Shown piece after piece: positions 10,757 through 22,600 of a stretch of 64,000 nucleotides of DNA (its first letter is position 1; each line of letters starts with the position of its first letter). The position numbers were made by a program, and so were the translations under genes. The DNA is from Pelodera strongyloides (lineage: Eukaryota > Nematoda > Chromadorea > Rhabditida > Rhabditidae), in NCBI GenBank assembly GCA_036852015.1, contig JAANDG010000031.1, positions 62,001 through 126,000 on the forward strand, written 5' to 3'. The notes beneath the pieces were generated by a model. It saw only the letters and a list, made by a program, of their open reading frames with translations, ran no database searches and was not told the DNA's origin.

Positions 10757-12089
10757 AAAAAGCAAGTTGTGACAAAATAGGAGCTAGATACAGTTACAAA
10801 AAGCACTAGGCGGGACGCTAGTTCTATATTCTTGCGCTGAAGGTGTCTGGGAATCATTAGCATATAATACCTTCCCAACACATTTTAAAACCACGTGTCA
10901 TACCGCTTGAAGCCTTGTTAGCAAAGGTGAGAGATTTCCTAAAAATGTTGACCTTTTTGTTGGGTTACCACCAAAAAGCCAAAAATCCTATTTATGCCTA
11001 TATATGACCTTCATAAGCAGAGTAAATAAATAAACCTTTTTCTTCTCTATAACATCTATCTAATTATAACGCGACAGCGAAAGAACGGCAAAATATTCAG
11101 TGAACCAAAGATCTTCAAGCACATTTAGTTAAGCGGTATAACAAGTGGTCTGTGAAACGTACTTACATCCGATTGTGTGCCAGAAATATAGACGTAGGGC
11201 AAGGGCGCGCTGCTACCCTGCGTCTGCATATGTTTCAAATTCGCATACCGGAGACTCATCTTATTATATAAAGGAGAAGAGTTTACTTTTTTGTTTGTGT
11301 GAACGGAACGAAAAGTAGAATATATAAATGCTATAAAAGAAGAGCCGGGGTGCAGTCTTGAGCAAGCGAACTCCGAGTCTTATTTCATGCTTTTTCAAGA
11401 TACGTTGCGAACGTTTCGCACAAGTGTGCTTACTTACTGTTCCTGCATTTTAAACTTTGCAAGTCGCCTCAGGCGGCGCTAGCCGTCTGGTACAGTATAA
11501 ATCATTTATGATTTTTTTTTATTCTTACGGGCGCAAATGGAAAGAGATCTTCATTTTCATCTGGCGAGCGATTTTCTCAATCAGAATTGAATTTTCTATT
11601 TGTTTTCTACTGCTTTTTTATATTTTTCCTTTATTTTTATTGAATTATTCCATCAAGGAGTTTAATATTTAATATTTAACATTTATTTATCCGTTTCAAC
11701 ATGCGGGGGTATCCGTATGGTGTATGGTACAGTATTTTATAATCTAATTCTAATTCATACTTCAATTTTCCGAGGTTTTTCAGGTTTCTAAGACCAATTC
11801 AAAACGGCACATTTCCACAATTTCCGACGTTTATTTTTGTGGTTTCCGTCCTTTGAATTCGGAACGGAAAACAATTATCTTTCGTTTGAAGTTCGGAAAA
11901 TTGTCAAAGATCAATCAAAGCACATTCTTTCTGGAAAAAAAACTTTGCGTTCAAGGGAAATTAGGATAGTATACTGAAGAACTGCACTACCATGAATTAT
12001 ATGCAAATTATGTGCCCGTTTGTTCGTATGAAGTAAAATTTGCATACAACTCATGTTATTCATGTCCATGTCCATTGTAAACCACTGTT
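10757..12089. other. gene-free stretch of repeat fragments
   Basis: No exon is supported. It holds a half copy of the CCACGTG MITE family (about 10893-10913) and a sequence at about 11252-11310 (CTTATTATATAAAG, then GTTTGTGTGAAC) that is shared with the SINE-like element near 62884-62935. A second copy of the GC-rich motif AGTCGCCTCAGGCGGCGC lies at about 11459-11495. Confidence 0.5.
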
Positions 12090-12480
12090 TTAAAGGGACA
12101 GGCCCATCAAACAAACCTATATTTACGAAATGTTCATAATATATATATAAAGCATTTTTATTACAGTATATACAAACCAAATTTCACTTACTCTCACCCT
12201 CGAGGACTTTTTCCGATGCGCTGATCGTATATGTATACCGTAAAACTGCAGAGATCGATATATGCAAATTTATCATGAAATAAAAATGCGAGCTAAATTT
12301 GCATATACACCTTGGAAATCTGCAGCTTTACGATATACATATACGATGAGCTCATCGGAAAAAGTTCCCCAGGGTGAGTTTAGTTGAAATTTGGTTTGTA
12401 TATTTTGTATTAAAAATGCTTTATATATATTATGAACATTTCGTAAATATAGGTTTACTTTAATGGGCCTGGCCCTTTAA
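12090..12480. mobile_element. palindromic MITE, TTAAAGGGACAGGCCC type
   Basis: Arms of about 150 bp begin TTAAAGGGACAGGCCCATC and end with the diverged inverse GGGCCTGGCCCTTTAA. Inner marks ATGTTCATAATATATA and AAATTTGGTTTGTATA are present in both arms. Nothing is encoded. Confidence 0.85.
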
Positions 12481-13034
12481 CTCAGAATTAGCATCACATC
12501 GGTTTCGCCAAAACGGTTCTAACTGTAAAACGTTTCCTTCTTTCGCGTAGTAGTTGGTAGGCGATAGCTAGTTGCTCGCCCGCTCGCCCGCTCGCCCCCA
12601 CTCAACCCAACTCTTGTCGGTGTTACTCTCCCAGAACAAATCTCATATCCTTCAGCGTCCCCGGGGACAAAACTCCGCGCGGTGATGGCCGTGCAGAAAT
12701 TAGACGTGCCAAGTTTATACACAGAAAGATCGATGTTACGGCGTAAAAGTCTTTTAGTTTTAGCAATGTGAAAAGTGGGCGGCGCTTGAGCTTAGTAAGG
12801 AAAAAGATTCAAAGTGGCCAATACACTGGGGGCACTGCGACACTTTTAGGTGTCAATTTGAGGTGGTCCTAATTTGGATGCTACGAATATTGTAGTAAGT
12901 TGATGCTACGAATGCTGTACTAAATTTGTGCTACTGGTTGTCTTCTACAAAGCACTGTAAATCTGTCTGGCCTATATTACGATATTCACATCTTCAGAAG
13001 CTTTATTGTAGCAAAAAAGTTACAAACCACAATC
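12481..13034. other. upstream region of the first receptor gene
   Basis: No coding exon is seen. CGCCCGCTCG words repeat at about 12565-12590, followed by a locally GC-rich patch up to 12700. I cannot point to a clear TATA box or initiator. A promoter or 5' UTR for the gene starting at 13035 is likely here, but this is only from position. Confidence 0.3.
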
Positions 13035-13579
13035 ATGTTGTTTAATATTTTTGTATATTCCTTTACTTTATTGAATATAATTAGGCTAATTAGCGCCCAA
13101 AATACTACAGAAGAAGATGTGGCGATAAAAATTTCTTCTACGGAAACAAGTACAAAAAGGACAACAACGCCTGCGAAGTCGCCCACTTCTTCAGGTAAAG
13201 TATTAAAGCGAGATTGCACCTGGTTCTGCCAAGGAATGCGCAAATGAAACTAGTTGACGCAGTTTATGGGAGTCCTTCAACCAGCAAATTCAATAAGTAA
13301 GCAGCGGTAGGCGGATTCGAACCGACGGTCAAACGTCGTCTACCCGTCTACGGTCAGACGCTAATTCTTATGATTTTCAATTTTACGATACTCACGTATC
13401 GATGAAGTAATTTATCCTATATTTTCATTAATGTTTTATATCAGAGGTGTCAGGGAGAGATTTTTTTTCTCCACATTTCCTTACAATTGCGTGTGTGAGA
13501 ATTAAACGACATGTGTTACTATTCTGTTTATGCTTTTTCCCTTTCTAACTCCTTCTTTTTATATTTAACCTTTGAGAAG

Positions 13580-13610
<31 letters not shown>

Positions 13611-13627
13611 GGACGAGGAGAGAGAGG

Positions 13628-13666
<39 letters not shown>

Positions 13667-16600
13667 AGAAGAGAGTTAGAGAGCTATTGACATAGATAAC
13701 CACCGTAGACATGTTTAATGGAAATTTATGGTTGTGTTCCAAACAACATATTTATATGACATCGTCTGTCTGCCTTTTATGGCTTTTAAATCTCACTTCA
13801 TAGAGTGTTTTTGTGCGCGCGTCCGAACAACAGATGAAAATAGTTTATTGGTCGGGGCGGTTTTCTTTTCGTTAAGTTTAAAGGGAATATTATTTTTGGA
13901 AAACGAAAACTCATCCATCTCGAGCAATCCCTTTTATTAGCGCGATGGGGTTTATGAAAATCAAGTTCCGCAAGCAATCTCTCTTTAGAAAGAGAGAGAG
14001 AGAGAGAGAGAGTGAGAGAGCGAGAGAGTGAGAGAGCGAGAGAGAGAGAACTTTGTATAAACAAAACATCATCTCTTGTGTAATCTAAACGCGCCTTATG
14101 GATATTTACGAAGACACGTTTCTTGATACATAAACATAATGTAAAAGTGGATGTTGTTTGGAACGTCTGACACTTGGCTGGTATGCAAAACATCGCGATG
14201 CTGCCGCGCGCCTTTAGTAATGGCAGAAGAGGGGCGGCGAATATTTGGCACATTTGGCGCACTTTAGTAAGCAGTTCAGGTCTAAATAAGTGAGATCCTA
14301 GGAAACGCAGCGCGGCAGCTGCGCCACATGTGCGCGAAATGGAACTGCTTATGCGCGCTCCCTTCCACTGCGTATATCTTTTCTAAGTATGCCATTTACA
14401 TAATGCAGAAATACATATTTTCAGAAGTCGAGGCCTCTTTTGACGATAATGAAGAACGGCTGTTAATAGATTTATTCCGCGGTTATAATTCTCTAATTCG
14501 CCCTGTTAAATCTGTCCATTCGCCTCCGATAATTGTCGATTTTGGCGTGGCAATTATCCTACTTATCAATGTGGTCAGTTTGATTATTTATTAATTATAT
14601 CCCCTCTTGAAAATTCTTTTTTTTTTACCTTACCATAACCTTCGTTAAAAATTGTTGTTATTTTTTGTGGTCTACACTTCCTGGTTTTCGTTTTTTTTCG
14701 TGGGATTTAAAGCGTTTTAACAACCGGTTGTTGAAAATGATTTTGGATGACTGCATTCCCATGAATCATATACAACGGAGTATGATTAGAATAAACAAAT
14801 CTAAGCTCATTTATCATAAATACCTAGTAATGCAGCTGTCCGTCATACTTTTCAAGACTGCAAGTTATACCGCTTTAAGTCTGGAAGCGTATTTTTATAG
14901 GAACTTCTAAGATTCAGCCATTCTACTTGACTAGTCCCTAGTTTCATTCAGTTATCATGTCCGCTCCGGTGATTTTATATACGCAATTTGCGCAAGGGTG
15001 CGGGCGGCGGGCAAGCCTCGGAGCGCGGGCGGCACGGGGTCTGCGCGTTAGAGCATAAAGAGTTCCTTGTATTTGACTAGACTTCCATGAGAACATATTG
15101 GAATCTTGTGCAAGTAGAGATTCTGGGTTTATGAGAACAAGCAAATTCTCAAACATGAAGGAAGTTAAAAACAATACGTAAATGAAAAAATTGTTTCACT
15201 AACACGACTAGGGTCCACATAACTCAACTTATAGAGCAGAGTTTTAGTTCCTATAAAAGCCATAAACCACTGGGCTGGAAATTCTCGAAACATTGATCAG
15301 TGGAACTTTTTACGAATGCCATAGACCCATACAAGTAGTTTACTTTCGCTCATAACTGCCCTAATTGCTAGGCTTTTTGCTAAGCTTTGAAATTTTAACA
15401 TGCATTTTTCTTTAGTATTAACTCTAGGAAATGAGCAATACCTCCTTTGTTAAATCCATCGTGACCCATAACATTCCCTCGTAAAAAGTATTCCTTTTTG
15501 TTTACTTCGGGGCATTTGTCCACACGCTAACATGCTCTTACTTACCTTTCTCCGCTTAAAAAAACGTTTCATTAAACACACATCGGGACAAGCTGTCAAG
15601 ACAGAATTAAATTAACCGCGGAAAATAAATTTGAATGCCCAGAATACAAAGTATTTTTGGACTGACGAATAAGTCTAGTTCGAACGCATAATTTAAATAG
15701 AATCAAAAATAATGTTATTTTTTTAAATATCACGGTTTTGTATGAATATTTTTATTCTTATTAATTAATATTTTTTTCTTCCAGGATGAAAAGAATCAAA
15801 TTCTTCAAACAAATGTGTGGCTGACGATGAAGTGGAACGATTTTCAGCTGAGGTAATTTTTTTTTAAATAAAATAATTTAAAGCGAAAACCGGCCGGTTT
15901 TTGAAACGTATCGAGTACACCAGCATTCTTATGCAGCTTATGCAAAAGAACACAAATTGAATAAAAAATCGAGTTAAATTCGAGCAAATTAGCATAAACA
16001 CGTACGAATTCAGCTGTCCACGATGCGTTTCAAAAACCGGCCGGTATTTCGCTTTAACTTCTCTTTGAACATTAGTTACGGTGCACTTGCCTTCCTTAAA
16101 CCTTATTAAAGAAGCAATCTTCTATACGCTAGGATTCAATTTCTTTGTTTTATTGATTGATTTATTATTGATTACCCTTTCGTCTTACAGGTGGGACCCT
16201 CGAGAATACGGTAATATTTCGAGTCTTCACGTGCCCAGTGAACGAGTTTGGCTGCCCGATATTGTTTTATTTAATAAGTAGGTTTATTTTTGTTTTAGGT
16301 AATATATGTAACGTGTTGAGATCGTTGGCTATGTGATTGTCTAACTAGTTCATAAATTCGCTTCTGCGACAAGAACTACAACTCGTATACATCTTTGTGT
16401 TCCTTCCAACCATTCCATTTATTCTTATAAAATGTGTTTGTTTCAAAAAGCTGACTATAGATTTTTGAGCAATTGTTCTCTGGGGAGATTGGCCATGTCA
16501 TGCACGAACACCAGTTGGCACATTTTATGGAAGGAGCGAGAGAAAGAGAGAGAGAACGAGATAGAGAGGGAGAGAGAGGGAGAGAGAGGGAGAGAGAGGG

Positions 16601-19600
16601 AGAGAGAGAGCGAAGAACTTCTATAGATGTGAAGTCACTAACTTCAGCTGCGCAAAAAAAAACACTGCCGTTCGCCTTTGTCGCTTAATTGAATGACCGA
16701 AAATCCAGACAGAGAGTGTGTTTCAAAAGAAAGGAGTTATTTTTTTTAATAAGTTTCTAGCAAGGGTTTGTAGATCAATGCCCAAGGTAAGATGTGTCCT
16801 AAAATTTCCGGTACAGATGGGTACATGGTCCACTTGCAGAAAATATACTGCAGTAAACCACAATGCGTAATACGGTTCACTAACGTCGTTCAAGCCGACT
16901 ATACCCAAAAAATATGCCAAGACTCGAAGCATAGTCAGCATTCTGCATAGATTGAGCAACAACATAATATGCTAGAAGTTTTCAGCCAGACCCATTAGGC
17001 ATTCGGTTTTTGGTTTTGGTCCCTTTTTCACGGGCCTGGCCACATTTCATGACCTGCTAATCCTTTTCGAGCCTTTTTCATAGCTCTCATCCTTTTTCGT
17101 GTTTCCTGTTCATGGGCGTAACCCTTTCAGAGGTTAGGCGCCCATTAACGGTTGTCCAGTTCTGACCCTTTTTCCGTTTTTTCGAGCCGGTTTATGGTCT
17201 GTTTATGGGCATCATCATTATCAAGCCTTTTTTGTAGTCTAAGCCTTTTCAAGCGTTTTTCATACCCTTTTCTTTGACTTGCAATTGGCCACTTTCGAGC
17301 CTGTTTGTGGGTACATAGGCTTTTTCAATCCTTCCACACCCCTTTGTAACATACTACCAATAGGGATGCGCCATCATTGTCCCCAAATTTGACTAAACAA
17401 ATTTACGCCCGGTGCGCGCCCCCAAATCTCTTTTGTTGGATTCAATCAAAGTGAATCCACGGGCACTTTTGCAAAAGTTGATATTGGAGAATGGGGAGCT
17501 TTTCACCAAGTAGTTTCTCGCTTTTTACGTAGTAACGCACACCAAACAAACAAACAAACTAACAAAACAATGCTTTAATTAAGCGAAATAACGTATTCTA
17601 CACAGAGGCGCCAAGTTCGGATTCGGTGGGCAAAAAAAGTGGCCAGATGGTGAAATCCGAACTGTGGTAGCTTATGTTAGGAGCAAATGCGATGTTCATT
17701 ATGTTCCGAATTTGGTATTTCTCATTTTCAGTGCTGATGGTAACTACGAGGTTTCTTTCAAGTCAAATGCTTTTATCGAGCCTTCTGGCGACGTGACTTG
17801 GGTTCCGCCGGCGCGGTACCTCTCCTCGTGTGGTAAGCCTTTGTGGTAGAATTATTGGCACATGCCGCAAATATGCCAGAAACCCGTAAGCATGAGGAAC
17901 ATGGCTCGCATGTGTATTGCGCGATCCTGCCGCTCCTCCGGCTCGCAAATTTTCTGCCGTGCTTACCTTTCCAAAGTCGAAGCAATTACGCCAGGTGCGC
18001 GGCACACTCACGGCAAACCTTGCGGAAGAGCCATTGACTATGCTACCGAGCCAGTTTACCTCAGGTGGCAAATAACCGAGGTGGCAAATAACGTGACCCT
18101 TACCTTACCCTACCGCCAAGGCAAGCTAAAGCTAGGGTACTGCATCGTTCATAGTTCACAGTATTTTCCAACCGGTAAAGAGAATATCCTTCAGCAATTG
18201 ACGTGGAATGGTTTCCCTTTGACCAACAAAGCTGTGATATGGTATTCGGTAAGGGAACCAATTTGTCGCAATTTATAAACCATAGTGTTGCTTTTAGTTT
18301 CTGCAACTTATTTGTTAGACAATACGGACTGCATGGGTCAAACTGTGCCAAAACAAAAGAGTAGATCGGCATACTTCAAGTTACGAAGCTTACGGAGTTA
18401 AGCGCATCCGTCATTTGACGCTTATGGAGTTCTTCTAAGTAAGATCCAATTTCCAATTGGAACCCCAAACGGCTTAGGCTTAGGCTTAGGCTTAGGCTCA
18501 GGCTCAGGTTAGCGCTTTTTTTTTATTTTGGTTTCCTTGTTCAGGCTCGTGGACCTACAACGAAGACGAAGTGCAACTGAGCTTCTACAACAATATTACT
18601 GTGAGTTTTCGCGCTTAAAACGGAATACCGGCCGGTTTTTGAAACACATCGAGTACACCAGCATTCTTATGCAGCTTATGAAAATAAACATAAATTAAAA
18701 TAAAAAATCGAGCTCAATTCGAAGTAAGTTGATATAAATACGTAAGAATTCAGTTGTAGACGATGCGCGTCAAAAACCAGCTGGCATTTCGCTTTAATTA
18801 CTTTATGTAACTCATCCGGAACTTGCCATACTCTCCTAATTAACATGCTAATTACCCTAATTAGCATATTACAGGCCGTCCAGCTCAATGACTATTCATA
18901 TAGTGGAATATGGGACGTGATTGATGTGCCCGGAATGATAGTTAATGGAAAAGGAACGAGTCGAATCGTATTCAATATTGTTATGAGAAGGTTGGGCCAC
19001 ATATACATATGTTTAAAGCGGATAACACCCAGTTTTTAAGCGTAGGTCGGACGCTGTATTCTGATACTGTGTACATATGGAAATAACTACAAAACACTGC
19101 GCGATGTTGTCTAATTATATTCATTGGAATATAGGAATGTAGTTGGCCAAAAACAGTCCTTATCTACTTATTTTTCAAAACTTTTTTTTTTCAAAGCCTG
19201 TTTGTGAACAATAGTGCTATGAGAAGGTTTGACCGCAGGCTTACACAAATGGGCCAGTTTCCAAGGGCTGGTCCTATTTTTGAGCGTAAGCTCAAAATCA
19301 ATATCGCGTTGCGTCTGACCCACTGAAAACAATTATTTCGTGAGCCAGACCATCGCAGAGTTTCGAGGGGATAACTTTTGGCTGTTCTGGGCTTGCGAAT
19401 TACAGTATTTGGTTAATTTAAAGGATCGCAGTCACTACAAATTTGTATTTTTTATTCGCTTTACATTAAATATTCAAATATGTGAAGAAAACTACGATTC
19501 CAGCACCAAAGTACGGCAAAGCGAACTCAGGGAGAGAAATCCCTGTGTATGAGTTTTACTAGTATACCGTAGTTTATAATTGCTCGTATAGAGTTTCATA

Positions 19601-22600
19601 ATAAATACCCTGCAGTGATAAACCACGCGCCAGGTGTAACACTGCAGGCTGTTCACTCTCCAAGTACCCCTGGCAATTGCATATATGCACCGGCGACGGT
19701 CATTTACCAAGACCCATGTTCATTGATTTCTCTCCGTGAGTTCGCTTTTATGTGGCTTTTTACTGGCTGCATATTGTTTTATAAACCTTCTTGCATTTAA
19801 TAAAAATCGAATAAAAAAGTTGAATTTGAAGTGACTGCCTTCCCTTAAAGCGAAATATGGGCCGCTTTTTGAAGCGCATCCAGTGCATCAGTATTCTTAT
19901 GCAGCATATGTTCAATGCAAATGTTAGAATTAAAAAAATCGAGCTAAATTCGAGCAAATTAGCATAAATACGTAAGAATTCAATTGTCCGCGGTGCGGTT
20001 CAAAAAGCTACCGGTACTCCTGCCTTTTTGTATAGACAATTACCCTCTTTGCATTCGGGGCCGATCAATCCACCACTTTATCACCCAATATCTTCGTGAG
20101 TATTGAAATTGAACACTACTTTTGTATTCCAAATTTTTATTATCCCTTATAGAAAATAAAAAAAACAAAAACAAAAAAAGAGACACTTTAAAGGCCCGAG
20201 ACCTTACAAATTTCGCTTCTGAATTTCGCCCCTTAGTGGTTGTATATCATTGTTCTAATGAGGACATGATAATTATTGAACGATTGATTGAATAATTTTC
20301 AGGAAAACCCTCTTCTATACAGTAATCCTGATCATTCCTACTGTACTAATGGCCTTCCTATCAATGATGGCATTCTATTTACCAGCGGATTCTGCGGAGA
20401 AAATCTCGCTTACGATCAATATTCTACTCGGTCTGGTGGGTAATTATGCTAATTTTTATAATAAGATATTCAAATTTATGCAAATTTTGTGCGGCAAGTA
20501 CTGTACTGTAAACCAATAGCGCTAGCAGTAAACATTGTGTCAAAAAAGTGGTGAGTTTGTGGTATGTCGTTCAGGTATTTTCTGGATACATATATCATCG
20601 AACTGCCGCAAACTGTTCCGCATAAAGAATTATCTGGGAGGAATTGAACCAGGGTTATTCTGGTCAGAGACTAACATGCTAGCCACTCGGCCAAACATTT
20701 CGAAGTTATCAGTGTCTTTCTCCAGGTTGTGTTTCTGCTCCTGGTGTCCAAGATTCTACCGCCGACCTCGAATATCCCTCTAATGGGAAAATATCTTCTA
20801 ATGGCGTTTTGTTTGAATATCACCACTGTTGTCGTAAGTTTTTTTTTCCTGATTTCTAAGATTTCTTAGCGCCCGCAGGAATGTTTTGCGCACCACACCA
20901 TGGGCGCAGTTGTGGCGCTTCTGTAGCGCACCTACGCCGTTCTCACGAAACAAGTCGCTGCGGTTGCGTCGCGTGTGCATGCACCTTTAACTTTCAGGTT
21001 ACGGTAATAATCGTGAACGTCTACTTTCGCTCTCCACTTTCCCATGAAATGCCAGATTGCGTAAGGAAGTTATTTCTTGGCTTCCTGCCAAGGATTCTCC
21101 TTATGCGGCGTCCCGAACGGATCCCAATCTTTAATGGATATTTTGTCGAGGAATACTGTGCCAGTGAAATCATTGATGCGAGTGAGTTGAGGGTTTGAAA
21201 AGATTAATTAGCTATTATCTAATAAATTAGCTACAATTAGCTAAGTCAGTTGATGGTCGGAAGATCATCACTGAGTGGTCCTACGCATTATTTGGCTCCG
21301 GAAAAAAAAGTCATACTTAATTATATAAAAGGTTTGTTTGGCTAAACCGAAGTCCAGCTAAAGGAAGTGGCCCTGACAATGCGCTGTGTTATAGGTTCAT
21401 AACCATCATAACTAAGCTCAAAATATAAATAAATAAATAAATCTTTTACGCTACAAGAGCTCCTTTATTATAATGTTATTTTAAACAATATGTTTTGTGC
21501 TTACAGTAGGCAACTAATAAATAGTAGCACTCAACTGCCACTAGAAGCTAGAATACAATGTAGACATGCAGACATGTAGGATAATATTCAAGTTCAACCC
21601 CTGAAATTATTTTTTTATATCATTGTAGCAAAGGAAATGAGAATACGTCAAAGTGGTAAGATTTCCTGTGCTCAGCAAGAAAATGCAAATGTTCATACTA
21701 TTTTCGAACTACAAACTACACCTTTGTGCTTCAGAATGTTGGCTTTTCATTATAGTTCTTTGTAAGATTCTACCTGTAAAGCCGTATTGTACCTGGTTTG
21801 TGAAATTTGATATGCATAGCATATGCAAATTTGGTACCCTCCTGGCAATACGTTTCATAAACCAGGCACAATACTGCTTTAAATCCTATCTATAAGTGCA
21901 AAGGTCAAATATTCTATTGTTATTACTGTCCACTGTCGTTGTCCACTGTACTCATTGCTATGCTTCGTATCCGATTATTAATTGGAAAGTCAGCCCTTTG
22001 GAAAATTAACTTAATAATCAATCAATCATAATCAAATAATCAATAATCAAATAATCAATAATCAAATAATCATAATCAAATAATAATCAATTAAGACATA
22101 TTTCCCAGTACCAACCTACGAACTACTGAACGGTTGTCTTTAATGAGCGCGCGCGCCTTAATATCCGCGTATACGTGGGCGGGTAGTACGTGAGCCGGTA
22201 GGACGCCAAAAGTAAGCCAGAGGGCCGCAAGCAAAATTGTCATGATCTCTTGCCACGTAAAGTTTTCCTTGTACATGTGCCTGATCCTGTAAACTTACTA
22301 TTTCGCGTTTCTTTCTCTATCTATCTTTCAGCATTTCAACAGCACCTTTATAAGTCAATAAGTGACTTTCATGTAAAACTATTAAAGCGAAATGCCGGCC
22401 GGTTTTTGAAACGCATCGTGATCAACTGAATTCTTACTCATTTATGCAAAATTGCTCGAATTTAGCACGATTTTTTATTTTAATTTATGTTCATTTGCAT
22501 AAGCTGTATAAGAATGCTGGTGTACTCGATGTGTTTCAAAAACCCGCCGGTATTTCTAAAATAAGATTTAATTAAAATATTAATAATAATGATCTTTAGG

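Noticed and set aside
13545..14262. Coding frames rich in Ser and Leu on the minus strand
   Set aside because: They are translations of (GA)n repeats inside intron 1 of receptor gene 1.
16432..16688. Arg/Glu-rich reading frames
   Set aside because: They run through the GA repeat in intron 4 of receptor gene 1.
17862..18278. A 138-codon frame
   Set aside because: It spans an intron and overlaps the true 54-base Cys-loop exon (18195-18248) out of frame. The spliced receptor model explains the region.
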